From Burkholderiales bacterium (GTDB taxonomy: Bacteria; Pseudomonadota; Gammaproteobacteria; Burkholderiales; Casimicrobiaceae), in NCBI GenBank assembly GCA_031270015.1, contig JAISYH010000038.1, positions 1-45,882 on the forward strand: a stretch of DNA of 45,882 nt, in the 5' to 3' direction. Below the pieces are notes generated by a model. That model had not been told where the DNA came from. It searched no databases and worked only from the letters and a program-made list of their open reading frames with translations. Positions within the stretch are counted from its first letter, which is position 1, and each line of letters begins with the position of its first letter. Shown one piece after another: positions 26,093 to 35,126 of this stretch. A program made the position numbers and the translations under genes.

Positions 26093-26111
26093 GATAAATC
26101 CTCTCTATAGA

Positions 26112-27512
26112 CTATTTGATAAAATGAGGATGGATGAGGTTTTCGAATGAAAATACCTCATCCCATTTCTCTTGTGTAATCAATTTCTTTTCTTTGACGA
26201 CAATGTCGTGAATCGATTTATTGTCTTGATACCCTTCACGCGCGATTTCCGCGCATTGTTTATATCCCAGAATCGGACTCAACTGCGTCACGATTCCCAG
26301 AGAATTCATAACCATCGCCCTAGTATGTTCGGTGTTGGCCGTGATGCCTTTGACGCAATGTTCAGTCAGACTCTCTACCGCGTTTTGCATCGCCTTGATC
26401 GAGCTGAATAACGCCAGACCGATCACCGGCTCCATCACATTAAGTTGTAACTGTCCCGCAGAAGCCGCCAACGTAACGGTCAAGTCCATTCCGATGACGA
26501 AAAATCCGGTTTGATTGACAACTTCGGGAATCACCGGATTCACTTTGCCGGGCATGATCGACGAACCAGGTTGCAATTGCGGCAGATTGATTTCGTTTAA
26601 TCCGCAACGCGGTCCCGACGCAAGCATACGCAAATCGTTGCAAATCTTGGTCAGTTTCACAGCGGTACGTTTCAATACCCCCGAAAGCAACACATACGCG
26701 CCGGTATCGGAAGTCGCTTCGACCAAATCGTCCGCCAAGGTGAACGGTTCGCCGGTAAACTCAGCCAAATATTGGGTCGCTTTTTCAGGATAGCCTGTCG
26801 GCGCATTGACCGACGTTCCAATAGCTGTCGCGCCGAGATTCACTTCACGCAACATATTGCACGAATCTTCAATCCGTGTAATTTCTTCGCCTATCGTCGT
26901 GCCAAACCCATGAAACTCCGCGCCCAGCGACATCGGCACGGCGTCCTGAAGATGGGTTCTTCCCATTTTTAAAACGTTTTCAAATTCTTGTCCTTTGTTG
27001 AAAAACGCCTTCTGCAAACCAGCCAACGTCGTCGTGTATTCTTTCATCCGCATCAACAACGCCAAACGAAACGCGGTAGGATAAGCGTCGTTGGTCGATT
27101 GTGAACAATTGACGTGATCGTTAGGACTAATCGTGGCGTAATCGCCTTTAGGCTTGCCGAGTATTTCTAAAGCAATATTGGCAATGACTTCGTTGGCGTT
27201 CATGTTGATCGACGTGCCAGCGCCGCCTTGGATGAAATCAGTCACGAATTGATCGGCAAATTCTCCGGCGATTAGCCGGTCGCACGCTTTGACAATGGCT
27301 TCCGCCTTCGCCGGGTCCAAAACCCCCGCGTCACGGTTCGCCATCGCCGCCGCTTTTTTTACGTAGCCGAAAGCTTTGATCAACGCGGGTTCTTGCGAAA
27401 TTTGTAAACCGGTAATGTAAAAATTTTCCTTGCCTCGCAAGGTTTGAACGCCATAATACACATTGTCCGGCAGTTCTCGTTCTCCTAAAAAATCTTTTTC
27501 TATACGGCTCAT
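26112..27512 (-). CDS. aspA: Aspartate ammonia-lyase
   Basis: It converts L-aspartate to fumarate and ammonia. ATG 27512 with GAGGACAAT upstream starts the typical MSRIEKDFLGERELP sequence, giving 466 aa; the frame extends to 27578 without support. The class II fumarase/aspartase signature GSSIMPGKVNPVIPEV is intact, and TGFQISQEP-like, SQSTNDAYPT and GRTHLQDAVP segments are all present. It is followed by dcuA. A strong terminator for frdB lies 47 nt upstream of the start, so aspA must rely on readthrough or on a promoter overlapping that hairpin (TTTTCA and TAAAAT, 16 nt apart, are candidates). It supplies fumarate for FrdCAB. Confidence 0.97.
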   Translation of the reverse strand: MSRIEKDFLGERELPDNVYYGVQTLRGKENFYITGLQISQEPALIKAFGYVKKAAAMANRDAGVLDPAKAEAIVKACDRLIAGEFADQFVTDFIQGGAGTSINMNANEVIANIALEILGKPKGDYATISPNDHVNCSQSTNDAYPTAFRLALLMRMKEYTTTLAGLQKAFFNKGQEFENVLKMGRTHLQDAVPMSLGAEFHGFGTTIGEEITRIEDSCNMLREVNLGATAIGTSVNAPTGYPEKATQYLAEFTGEPFTLADDLVEATSDTGAYVLLSGVLKRTAVKLTKICNDLRMLASGPRCGLNEINLPQLQPGSSIMPGKVNPVIPEVVNQTGFFVIGMDLTVTLAASAGQLQLNVMEPVIGLALFSSIKAMQNAVESLTEHCVKGITANTEHTRAMVMNSLGIVTQLSPILGYKQCAEIAREGYQDNKSIHDIVVKEKKLITQEKWDEVFSFENLIHPHFIK

Positions 27513-27558
27513 ATTGTCCTCACTTTCATTAAGGTATTTTAAGTACAGTCTTCCCCTT

Positions 27559-27592
27559 GAAAAAACCTGTCCCCGCAAACGGAGACAGGTTT
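27559..27592 (-). terminator. Rho-independent terminator after frdB
   Basis: On the minus strand AACCTGTC and GACAGGTT pair around an inner CCG/CGG, followed by a run of T. It begins 14 nt after the frdB stop and ends 47 nt before aspA. Confidence 0.85.
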
Positions 27593-27605
27593 ACTTTGGT
27601 TTTTA

Positions 27606-28379
27606 TTAACGTTTCAGTCCTGCAGAAATCATTTTTCTTCTTAAAAAGGCGATTTGCGTTTGCAACGGCAACTCTTTGGGGCATACGTCTTGACAGCCCA
27701 GCAAAGACATACAACCGAACACGCCCGTATCATCACCTACCAATTCATAAAAATCATCATCGCTGCGCGTATCGCGCGAATCAAGTTTGAAACGCGCGAT
27801 CTTGTTCATGCCTACCGCGCCGACAAAGTCGTTACGCATCTGCGCCGTACCGCACGCCGCCACACAAGAACCGCATTCGACGCAACGATCGAGTTCATAA
27901 ATGCTTTCCGCCAGATCGGGGTCCATGCGCTCTTCCATCTTGGACAGATCGAGTTCTTGCTCTTTAGTATGTACCCACGTTTCGAGGCGCTCGCTCATAC
28001 CGCGCATCCATTTTCCAGTATTGACCGATAAATCGCCAATCAACTCGAAAACGGGCAATGGCGCTAACGTAATATCCGGATCGAGATTGTGCGTCAGCGT
28101 ACGACAAGCCAAACCTGGACGCCCGTTGATCAACATCGAACAACTACCGCAAATACCAGCGCGACAGACAAAATCATATTGCAAAGTCGGATCTTGATGT
28201 TCGCGGATTTCGGTCAGCGCCAGAAAGAGAGTCATTCCTTCGGCTTCTTCGACTTGATACGATTGCATATGTGGTTTGCTGTCAGGGTCCTGCGGGTTGT
28301 AACGCAAGATGTGGAAAGTCAGCAACCGATTTTTCCGGGATTGACCGCCCGGCGCGGTGTTTTTTTGTACGTCACTCAT
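27606..28379 (-). CDS. frdB: Fumarate reductase iron-sulfur subunit
   Basis: This is a 257-aa subunit that carries electrons from the dihaem subunit to the flavoprotein. The [2Fe-2S] cluster ligands are in CRAGICGSC plus a later Cys in GLACRTL. The [4Fe-4S] ligands are in CVECGSCVAAC, and the [3Fe-4S] site is formed by CMSLLGCQDVCPKELP. Length and words match the Wolinella-type FrdB rather than E. coli FrdB. It starts 15 nt after frdA and ends at a strong terminator, so it is the last gene of frdCAB. Confidence 0.96.
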   Translation of the reverse strand: MSDVQKNTAPGGQSRKNRLLTFHILRYNPQDPDSKPHMQSYQVEEAEGMTLFLALTEIREHQDPTLQYDFVCRAGICGSCSMLINGRPGLACRTLTHNLDPDITLAPLPVFELIGDLSVNTGKWMRGMSERLETWVHTKEQELDLSKMEERMDPDLAESIYELDRCVECGSCVAACGTAQMRNDFVGAVGMNKIARFKLDSRDTRSDDDFYELVGDDTGVFGCMSLLGCQDVCPKELPLQTQIAFLRRKMISAGLKR

Positions 28380-28394
28380 CGTCGTCTCTGCTCA

Positions 28395-30377
28395 TCAATT
28401 CAAAGGTTCGTCAATACGTTCATTACGCTCGCGCAACGATGCGGGCAGTTTGTCTCTGAACGGCATAATTTTGTCTTGAACGGCAAAACGATCTTGCCCT
28501 TCCGTCTGTTTCCTGATTTCCTCGACTTCCGCTTGACGCTTCGCCGTATCAGGGTGGTCGATGTAATCTTTCGCGCCATAACCGCGCCATCCGGGCGGCA
28601 GCTCCATTTTCATTACATCGAGTTCCTCGTATTGCAGTTCCGGTAACGTCGTGCTATCGCCGCGCCAGAACGACAACGTTCGTTTCAGCCATTCTTTGTC
28701 GTTGCGGTGCGGGAAATCTTCGCGGAAATGCGCGCCGCGACTTTCGGTGCGCTGCAACGCGCCGTAGGCAATCGCCAACGCCACTTTGAGCATTTTCTGC
28801 ACACGATACGCCATCACCAATTCGGGATTGACGCCCGGCACTTTGCTCGTCAAAGCAATATTGCGGCTACGCTCCAGTAACGCCTGCAATTGCTTGACGC
28901 CCTCGCCCAACGCTTCGCCATTTCGGAAAATACCGACCGATCGCGTCATGATTTCCTGCATTTCAGTATTAATCTTGAACGCGCTTTCATTTCCTGTGCT
29001 GTTGAGCAAAGATTGCAACTTGCCTTTTTCGCGGTCGTAGAATTCTTGGGCGAGCTTCATCGGAATATCGATGTCGTTTTCTTTCTCGTCACAGAAATCC
29101 GAGATAAACTCGCCGACGATCATACCCGCGACGACGGTTTCTGCCACCGAGTTGCCGCCCAAACGGTTGAAGCCGTGCATATCCCAGCATGCGGCTTCTC
29201 CGGCGGCGAACAAGCCCTTGAGATGCGGCGATTCGCCGGTATGATGGGTACGCACTCCACCCATCGTGTAGTGATGCGCCGGACGCACCGGAATCCACTT
29301 CTCCGCCGGATCGATACCTAAAAAGCTCTCGCAAATTTCTTTCACTTCACGCAAATTATGTTCGATGTGATGGCGTCCCAATAGCGTAATATCCAACCAC
29401 AGATGTTCACCGAAACGCGATTTGATGCCCTTGCCTTTACGGATATGTTCTTCCATGCGGCGCGATACCACGTCGCGCGACGCCAGTTCTTTTTTCTCCG
29501 GTTCGTAATCCGGCATAAAGCGGTGCCCGTCAATGTCGCGCAGCAAACCGCCATCGCCGCGACAACCCTCCGTGACCAAAATTCCGACTGGCACGATGCC
29601 CGTCGGGTGAAACTGCACCGCCTCCATGTTGCCCAGAGCGGCAACGCCCGTTTCCAGCGCCAGCGCGTGTCCGATGCCTTCGCAAATCACCGCGTTGGTC
29701 GTGACGCGATACACTTTACCGGCGCCGCCGGTTGCTAGCGCCGTGGCTTTCGCCAGATAAACGCGCAATTCTCCAGTAATCAAATCGCGAACAATCGCGC
29801 CATAACAACGGTTATCGTCGTGAATCAACGCCAACGCTTCGCAACGCTCATGTACGTCGATCCCTTCGGCGATAGCGCGGTCGCTCGCCGTATAGAGCAT
29901 CGCGTGTCCCGTGCCGTCGGAAACATAACAAGTACGCCATTTTTTTGTGCCGCCGAAATCACGTTGCGCGATCAAACCCTGCGCTTCGTCACGCTCGGTA
30001 ATCGTTACTTTCTGGCTGTTGATAATGACCTGACGGTCGCCCTTGCGCACACGGCTCCAGGGCAATCCCCAAGCCGCCAGTTCGCGCGCCGCTTTCGGCG
30101 ATGTGTTCACGAACATCCGCGCAACCACTTGATCCGCGCCCCAATCACTGCCGCGCACAGTATCTTCAAAGTGAATATCTTCGTTGTCGCCCTGACCTTT
30201 GATCACATTACCCAACGAAGCCTGCATACCGCCTTGCGCCGCCGCCGAGTGTGAACGTTTGGGTGGAACCAGCGAAAGAATGATCGTATCGTGTCCACGG
30301 CGCTTCGCTCCGATTGCCATGCGAAGACCGGCAAGCCCTCCGCCAACCACCAGTACGTCTGTGTAAATCACTTTCAT
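28395..30377 (-). CDS. frdA: Fumarate reductase flavoprotein subunit
   Basis: This is a 660-aa catalytic subunit that reduces fumarate to succinate at the cytoplasmic face. The N-terminal FAD motif [14 protein letters not shown] is followed by [10 protein letters not shown], whose His43 is the expected covalent FAD attachment site. The substrate-domain words [21 protein letters not shown] (written here as separate HPTG and EGCRGDGG elements) and [10 protein letters not shown] are intact. The capping domain includes HHYTMGG and [13 protein letters not shown]. The start ATG overlaps the frdC stop by 4 nt. The size fits the Wolinella family (656 aa); E. coli FrdA is shorter. A succinate dehydrogenase role cannot be excluded from sequence, but the gene order and FNR control favour fumarate reduction. 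Confidence 0.96.
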   Translation of the reverse strand: MKVIYTDVLVVGGGLAGLRMAIGAKRRGHDTIILSLVPPKRSHSAAAQGGMQASLGNVIKGQGDNEDIHFEDTVRGSDWGADQVVARMFVNTSPKAARELAAWGLPWSRVRKGDRQVIINSQKVTITERDEAQGLIAQRDFGGTKKWRTCYVSDGTGHAMLYTASDRAIAEGIDVHERCEALALIHDDNRCYGAIVRDLITGELRVYLAKATALATGGAGKVYRVTTNAVICEGIGHALALETGVAALGNMEAVQFHPTGIVPVGILVTEGCRGDGGLLRDIDGHRFMPDYEPEKKELASRDVVSRRMEEHIRKGKGIKSRFGEHLWLDITLLGRHHIEHNLREVKEICESFLGIDPAEKWIPVRPAHHYTMGGVRTHHTGESPHLKGLFAAGEAACWDMHGFNRLGGNSVAETVVAGMIVGEFISDFCDEKENDIDIPMKLAQEFYDREKGKLQSLLNSTGNESAFKINTEMQEIMTRSVGIFRNGEALGEGVKQLQALLERSRNIALTSKVPGVNPELVMAYRVQKMLKVALAIAYGALQRTESRGAHFREDFPHRNDKEWLKRTLSFWRGDSTTLPELQYEELDVMKMELPPGWRGYGAKDYIDHPDTAKRQAEVEEIRKQTEGQDRFAVQDKIMPFRDKLPASLRERNERIDEPLN

Positions 30378-31138
30378 TTGTATGTCCCTTCTATCGATTG
30401 GCTGATTGATGTCGGCACGTATGGTTCGCCGTAGTTGGCTCGATGTTCATAACCGAGTTTCATGTACGCAAAGAGCGTTGCAAATCCTATGATGAGGAAG
30501 AACCCAGTCGTCGCCCATTTCAGCTTTTTCAGAAAATCGCGTGTTGCGTTGGGCCAGCACCATTTCACCGCCAAACGATATAAGCCGATACCGCCGTGAA
30601 ATTCAACACACAACAGCAACACCAAATAGAATGGCCACAACATATCGCTCCACATCCGATCCGCGGAACCATAAGGACCAATTTCTTGAGGCCATACAAA
30701 CATCTGATAAAGATGCGCCGACGCGAGGAAGAACATCGCAAAGCCGGTATAAACTTGCCACATCCATAACGTCGTATCTTCGTGACGCATCGATTTCATA
30801 TGCGCGTGATACGTCTTGTACTGCTTATAGCTGATCGGAAATTTCCGAACCGCCAGCAGAGCGTGCGTCACGAATATGACGATCACGACGCCAACGACGA
30901 CGGAGACCAATCGCGGATATGCCGTGCCAAAGAAGTAGTAGCCCTCAAAAAACTTGGTAACCGTCCACATGACGTCCTCGCCCAAACAGATGCTGGCAAC
31001 GAAGAACATGTGCAACCACATAAAAAGCGCCAAAAATAATCCGCTCGCGCTTTGCGCAAGGTCTAGTCGCGCCGGCCATTTGCTCTTACGCGGCTTATCC
31101 GATAAGCCTGCTTGAATAATCAATGTGTCGTTTGACAT
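30374..31138 (-). CDS. frdC: Fumarate reductase dihaem cytochrome b subunit
   Basis: This is a 254-aa membrane subunit with five hydrophobic helices that oxidises quinol and passes electrons through two haems b. The axial ligands of Wolinella FrdC (H44, H93, H143, H182) correspond here to H43 (MWLHMF), H92 ([12 protein letters not shown]), H142 (ASAHLYQMF) and H181 ([15 protein letters not shown]). Glu179 matches Wolinella E180, the residue of the transmembrane E-pathway that makes menaquinol oxidation electroneutral. This combination marks a B-type quinol:fumarate reductase, probably using menaquinone or another low-potential quinone. It is the first gene of frdCAB, 40-80 nt behind an FNR site. 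Confidence 0.96.
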   Translation of the reverse strand: MSNDTLIIQAGLSDKPRKSKWPARLDLAQSASGLFLALFMWLHMFFVASICLGEDVMWTVTKFFEGYYFFGTAYPRLVSVVVGVVIVIFVTHALLAVRKFPISYKQYKTYHAHMKSMRHEDTTLWMWQVYTGFAMFFLASAHLYQMFVWPQEIGPYGSADRMWSDMLWPFYLVLLLCVEFHGGIGLYRLAVKWCWPNATRDFLKKLKWATTGFFLIIGFATLFAYMKLGYEHRANYGEPYVPTSISQSIEGTYK

Positions 31139-31178
31139 GGGTCATTTTTCCTCGTGTTGTGATAACAAAAACATAGTT

Positions 31179-31221
31179 AGTATAATATGATCTCGACCAT
31201 CAAAGAGTTGATCAGTATCAA
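31179..31221 (-). promoter_or_regulatory. FNR-dependent promoter of frdCAB
   Basis: TTGATACTGATCAA (31221-31208, minus strand) is a perfect match to the FNR consensus TTGAT-N4-ATCAA. TATACT lies at 31184-31179, with an overlapping TATTAT at 31187-31182. The distance from the box centre to the -10 fits a class II site near -41.5 to -42.5. The start codon follows about 40 nt after the -10. This predicts anaerobic induction. Confidence 0.85.
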
Positions 31222-31256
31222 GTGCGCCGACAACTTCGCGTATTTCCATAAAGTGG

Positions 31257-31991
31257 TTATTCCTCTTTCAGCAACTCTTTCCCAACTTTTTTCTCGTACC
31301 AGCGTATCGTCGCGCGTGCCAACGCTGCGTTCGAATCGATAAAAAATTCCGGTGTTTGCGCAAGGGGTTTCCTTAAAATCACGGGAATTTCTGTACAACC
31401 GAGAATGACCTTTTCCGCGCCGCGAGCGAGTAACTGCCGGTACTGCGTTTCCATCAACATTACGGCTTTTTCCCCATCACCCACTTTTAGCATATTAATC
31501 GATTTCATCACCTGTTTCTGCCCTCCGGCATCCGGCGTCAAACATGTCATTCCATGCCACGTCAACGGCTTTTGATACAAATTCGTCAATAAGGTAGCGT
31601 CAGTGGACAAAAGCCCCAAGCGCGTCACATTTTTTCGCAAAGCATCATCGACCACTGCGTCGATGATCGAAATCATCTCCGTTCCAGCATTCGCGCTCGC
31701 GCGTAAATCAGAAAACCAGTAATGCGCAGTATTGCATGGCATCACGACACACTGCACGCCCGCCGTTTCCAACATGGTTAAACAGGTTTTCAATTGAGGT
31801 AGCGGCGATACGCCTGTGCCGGTCAAGGCGGCGGTACGATCCGGAATATTTGGAATGGAAGCCACCAATAACGGTAAATGCTCTTGATCTCCAGAAGCGC
31901 GAGTCAAAGCGATGACTTTGGCCATGAAATCGACTGTTGCCGCCGGTCCCATGCCGCCTAAAATGCCAATAAGATAAGAATGTGTATCCAT
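31257..31991 (-). CDS. Aspartate/glutamate racemase family protein
   Basis: This is a 244-aa cytosolic, cofactor-independent racemase. It begins IGILGGMGPAATVDF, the family signature. The two catalytic Cys lie in VMPCNTAHYW and LGCTEIPVIL. The pattern is closest to aspartate racemases and YgeA-type broad racemases; substrate cannot be fixed by eye. It lies upstream of frdCAB on the same strand, 118 nt away, and is divergent from a LysR gene. In this setting conversion of D-aspartate to L-aspartate for AspA is plausible. Confidence 0.92.
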   Translation of the reverse strand: MDTHSYLIGILGGMGPAATVDFMAKVIALTRASGDQEHLPLLVASIPNIPDRTAALTGTGVSPLPQLKTCLTMLETAGVQCVVMPCNTAHYWFSDLRASANAGTEMISIIDAVVDDALRKNVTRLGLLSTDATLLTNLYQKPLTWHGMTCLTPDAGGQKQVMKSINMLKVGDGEKAVMLMETQYRQLLARGAEKVILGCTEIPVILRKPLAQTPEFFIDSNAALARATIRWYEKKVGKELLKEE

Positions 31992-32043
31992 ATAATAAAT
32001 GTGGTTTTATCAAGCATAGCGTCTTTGGGAACAAAACGGAAAT

Positions 32044-32063
32044 GCAAAGTTTTGCTTTATAAT
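32044..32063 (+). promoter_or_regulatory. Palindrome and -10 box in the racemase/LysR divergent region
   Basis: GCAAA-GT-TTTGC (32044-32055) is a perfect short palindrome that abuts TATAAT (32058-32063) upstream of the LysR gene. LysR proteins often autoregulate from such sites. No clear -35 is seen. Confidence 0.4.
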
Positions 32064-32114
32064 GCGTAAAAAACATAGCCTTGCCGTTTTTACACGATTT
32101 TTGAACAGTATCCT

Positions 32115-33047
32115 ATGCAAAATCTGGAAAGTAAATGGCTGGAAGATTTCTTGGTACTGGAAGAAACTCGAAATTTTTCGCAAGCCGCTGAAATACGCAA
32201 TATCTCCCAACCCGCATTCAGCCGACGTATTCGCGCACTGGAACATGCCATAGGCGTTGAGTTGTTCGACCGTACCAGTAGTCCGCTCCAACTCACCGAT
32301 CACGGACGCATATTTCATCAGCAAGCTCGTAGCTTGCTGGAGCAAATGAAAAGCAATCTCAATGAACTGAGCGGCATAGGCGCCGCCGGAAAGGCGCGTG
32401 TCTGCATTTCTGCCGCGCATTCGCTGGCGTTGAGTATATTGCCGACGATCATCCAGATGATCAGCCAGCGTGATCCGTCTTTCCTATGCTATGTCGCTGC
32501 CATTGATGTCGACCAAACAAGCGCTGCGCTGCGTGAAGGCAAAAGCGATTTTATTTTTTCATTTCACGAAGAAGAATTTTGGCAAACACCCTTTTTGCAC
32601 CACACCTTACTTGAAAGCGAAATGCTTCCCGTTTGCGGCGTCGATCAAAAACAACGACCGCTCTACTCTTTTACCATGCCGGACATTCCGTTGTTGACCT
32701 ATTCGCCGACTTCGTATATGGGGCGGCTGGTGAATCGCAAACTAACGCGGATGTCCGCGCTCGCGCTGCCTTTTCGTCCCGTATTCTTTTCCTCTATGGC
32801 GGATTTACTGAGACGCTTTGCCATCGAAGGATTCGGCGTTGCTTGGTTGCCCGAATATTTGATACAAAGCGAACTCGCGCAAGGACAATTGACGCGCCTT
32901 ACCGAGCTTTCCGATCAAGAGAGCGGCAAAAAAATTCATTACGGAATTCCGCTAGAAATTTGCGTTTATCGAACTGACACGCGACTCAATAATGATTCGG
33001 AAAGATTCTGGCGCGAAATCACCACACTGAATCTCTCATCGCTTTAG
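32115..33047 (+). CDS. HypT-like LysR-family transcriptional regulator
   Basis: This is a 310-aa protein with an N-terminal winged helix (NFSQAAEIRNISQPAFSRRI) and a LysR effector domain. Words throughout match E. coli HypT (YjiE): ESKWLEDFLVLE, SYMGRLVNRKLTR, FSSMADLL and GVAWLPEYLIQ. HypT is a hypochlorite-responsive regulator activated by methionine oxidation; whether these Met positions are used here is unknown. It is transcribed divergently from the aspartate racemase gene across 123 nt, so it may control it. In E. coli, yjiE adjoins the isoaspartyl dipeptidase gene iadA, so an aspartate-related ligand is an alternative reading. Confidence 0.85.
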   Translation: MQNLESKWLEDFLVLEETRNFSQAAEIRNISQPAFSRRIRALEHAIGVELFDRTSSPLQLTDHGRIFHQQARSLLEQMKSNLNELSGIGAAGKARVCISAAHSLALSILPTIIQMISQRDPSFLCYVAAIDVDQTSAALREGKSDFIFSFHEEEFWQTPFLHHTLLESEMLPVCGVDQKQRPLYSFTMPDIPLLTYSPTSYMGRLVNRKLTRMSALALPFRPVFFSSMADLLRRFAIEGFGVAWLPEYLIQSELAQGQLTRLTELSDQESGKKIHYGIPLEICVYRTDTRLNNDSERFWREITTLNLSSL

Positions 33048-33194
33048 CCTTGACGCTCTACGTCGAAACATTCAACGGTATATTGCCGAGCGTCGCATAG
33101 ACAGAAAAAATATACGAAAAAAACGCGGGTAGAAAAATAAAACCCTTGATGCCGCATGATCTTTTCGTGCAGATATTACACACAGTTGATTCTA

Positions 33195-34163
33195 TCAAGA
33201 AAGGTTTTGATTGCCGACTTCTAGTGATGGAACACCTTTGTGCCAGAGTTGCCAATGGTTTACGATATGATCGACGACCCGACTGCCGACGCGGTATTTA
33301 TTTTTGACGCTCTCGGCGAAATCGCCCGCCACTTGTTCCAGCGCGTGTTTCAGATGATACAACGTCGTTTCGTCAGGCGTGCCTTGATCGAAGTTGACGA
33401 CGACGCGTAAACTTAATAAGCGGTCGATTCCGTGTAATTGCCGAATCACGTGAGCGATTGCCGTGCCTTCCATTTCGGTAATCATATAATCGTCCGCGCC
33501 ATAAAGTTTAGCGATTTCCTGCGCTTGTTCCGATAAACCGGGTCCGTGAAAAAAACAATCGCCGCTCATGTGCGTGCCAACGCCGACAAAAGGGGCGCTT
33601 CGCGCCACTTTTTGCGGATAACGCGCGCGAAACGATTGGGCAAACGCGGAATCGAGCAACGGTGTTTCAGCGCTTAACGCCATCGCCCACGCGACAAGAT
33701 CGGGATTGAGCCGAAATACCCGCATATCTTCATCGCCTTCGCGCGGTGAAAAAAACATTTCTTCGTTTGGGCTTTCACGCGGATGCCAGCGCATCCCGAG
33801 ATCGAAATCGACCAGCCACGATCCCCAAACCACCGAACCGATGGTCGCGCGCGAAGGCGGCGCGCCGGCAACGCCGGAAATAATGAAATAAGCCTCAGAA
33901 AAATCAAATCTAGGATCGAGCAGAATCGCCTGCATCGACGACGATGCACGTACTTTCCCCACGCCCAATACTGCGCCACATACGCCGTCGGCGTTGCAGA
34001 ATACGGGATGTGCCGCGCCGCGTACAGTCAATATTTGTGTATGATCTTTTTTCCAGTAACGATCATGCCAATGATAAAACTCGCCTGATGTTTCACCATC
34101 CGCGCCGCTCGGATTGTCGTCGAACATGGTCGCAATGAATACTTTTATTTTTACGGGTTGCAT
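33195..34163 (-). CDS. NUP-family (purine nucleoside permease-like) protein
   Basis: This is a 322-aa protein without membrane helices. Words such as YFIISGVAGAPPSRATIGSV, GVGTHMSGDCFFHGPGLS, DDYMITEMEGTAIAHVI and LLSLRVVVNFDQG match the NUP family, named after a Candida nucleoside permease. The fold resembles nucleoside phosphorylases (the EMEGTA word parallels their substrate-binding Glu/Met). A soluble nucleoside-processing enzyme is therefore more likely than a transporter. It lacks an obvious signal peptide, although some homologues have one. It starts 14 nt after the TPR gene, so both probably share a transcript. It converges with the LysR gene. Confidence 0.8.
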   Translation of the reverse strand: MQPVKIKVFIATMFDDNPSGADGETSGEFYHWHDRYWKKDHTQILTVRGAAHPVFCNADGVCGAVLGVGKVRASSSMQAILLDPRFDFSEAYFIISGVAGAPPSRATIGSVVWGSWLVDFDLGMRWHPRESPNEEMFFSPREGDEDMRVFRLNPDLVAWAMALSAETPLLDSAFAQSFRARYPQKVARSAPFVGVGTHMSGDCFFHGPGLSEQAQEIAKLYGADDYMITEMEGTAIAHVIRQLHGIDRLLSLRVVVNFDQGTPDETTLYHLKHALEQVAGDFAESVKNKYRVGSRVVDHIVNHWQLWHKGVPSLEVGNQNLS

Positions 34164-34177
34164 AGCTCATCGATTCA

Positions 34178-35011
34178 CTATTGGGGTTTTTCCAAAGATA
34201 TATTATTTATTTCATTCGCTTTTTCTTCGTCGTTTTTCTCCGGCGCGCTGTCTTCACTTTTCACGGTGTTTTGCGTTTCGGTGATCACTTCCCTTAGCGT
34301 CTCATTTTTCGCTTGCGGTGTTTCCGCTTTACCCAGCGGCGTCATCGCCGCGCGTAAATTTTCAAGACGCGCCGTCAATTCCCTGCGTGTCGCCGCTTCT
34401 TTGCTCGATTCAATCGCTTCTTGATAGTGGCGCGCCGCCAATCGCAAATAAAGGTCTGCCAAATTCGCGTGCGCCACCGCATAATCGGGAACAGCGGCTA
34501 TCGCCAATTCCAGTTCGCGTTGCGCTAGCGTATATTTCCCCTCTTTGGCATACAACGCCGCCAGATTATTGCGTGGTTCAGGTAATTCGGGAAAATCGGA
34601 AACCAACACCAATAATTCCGACTTGGCTTCTTCATCGCGTTGAAGTTCCGTCAGCGCGATGGTGCGGATAAAACGCACCTGCGGTTCTCTCGGTCGCAAC
34701 GCCGATAGCTCATCCGTCGTCAGCAATGCCTCTTCCCACGCTTTACCGTCCATTTGTTCGCGCAAGATTTTCAGTTTCTCCGCGTATTCGGCACGCGCTT
34801 CTTCGGAAAACTCCGTCGGCAACGCCACTTCGGATGTGGTATGGGCTTCCGGCATCGCACCGGTGGGTCGTTGTGTCGCCGCCGTACTTGTTTCGGAAAC
34901 CGGCGTGTTTTTTTCCTGCGCATGCGCCAAAGACACGCCGAGGGCAAATCCCAGCACGATCAATACGCGCAGAAAAATCGTTAGTCTCAAGGAACGCAAA
35001 ACTTCTGTCAT
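34178..35011 (-). CDS. Exported tetratricopeptide-repeat protein
   Basis: ATG 35011 has GAGAG at proper spacing, while ATG 35017 is too close to it; this gives 277 aa. The signal peptide (RLTIFLRVLIVLGFALGVSL, ending AHAQ) predicts a periplasmic location. After a Thr/Ala/Glu-rich linker, two to three TPR-like helical pairs are visible (AWEEALLTTDELSALRP; EPRNNLAALYAKEGKY; YAVAHANLADLYLRLAARHY). The C-terminus is charged and low-complexity. TPRs bind other proteins; the partner is unknown. The gene is divergent from prfB and probably cotranscribed with the NUP gene. Confidence 0.82.
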   Translation of the reverse strand: MTEVLRSLRLTIFLRVLIVLGFALGVSLAHAQEKNTPVSETSTAATQRPTGAMPEAHTTSEVALPTEFSEEARAEYAEKLKILREQMDGKAWEEALLTTDELSALRPREPQVRFIRTIALTELQRDEEAKSELLVLVSDFPELPEPRNNLAALYAKEGKYTLAQRELELAIAAVPDYAVAHANLADLYLRLAARHYQEAIESSKEAATRRELTARLENLRAAMTPLGKAETPQAKNETLREVITETQNTVKSEDSAPEKNDEEKANEINNISLEKPQ

Positions 35012-35126
35012 AATCATCTCTCAAGGGGAAGTATTTCGTTAATATGGGAACGGCAAATTTATGAAGCAAGCAGAGTATAATCTCAAACTCCTGTTAAAAC
35101 GATACAAAGATCAACGCCTGAACATC

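Noticed and set aside
33186..33198. Second FNR box TTGAT..ATCAA
   Set aside because: The spacer is 3 nt instead of 4, and it overlaps the 3' end of the NUP gene with no promoter downstream.
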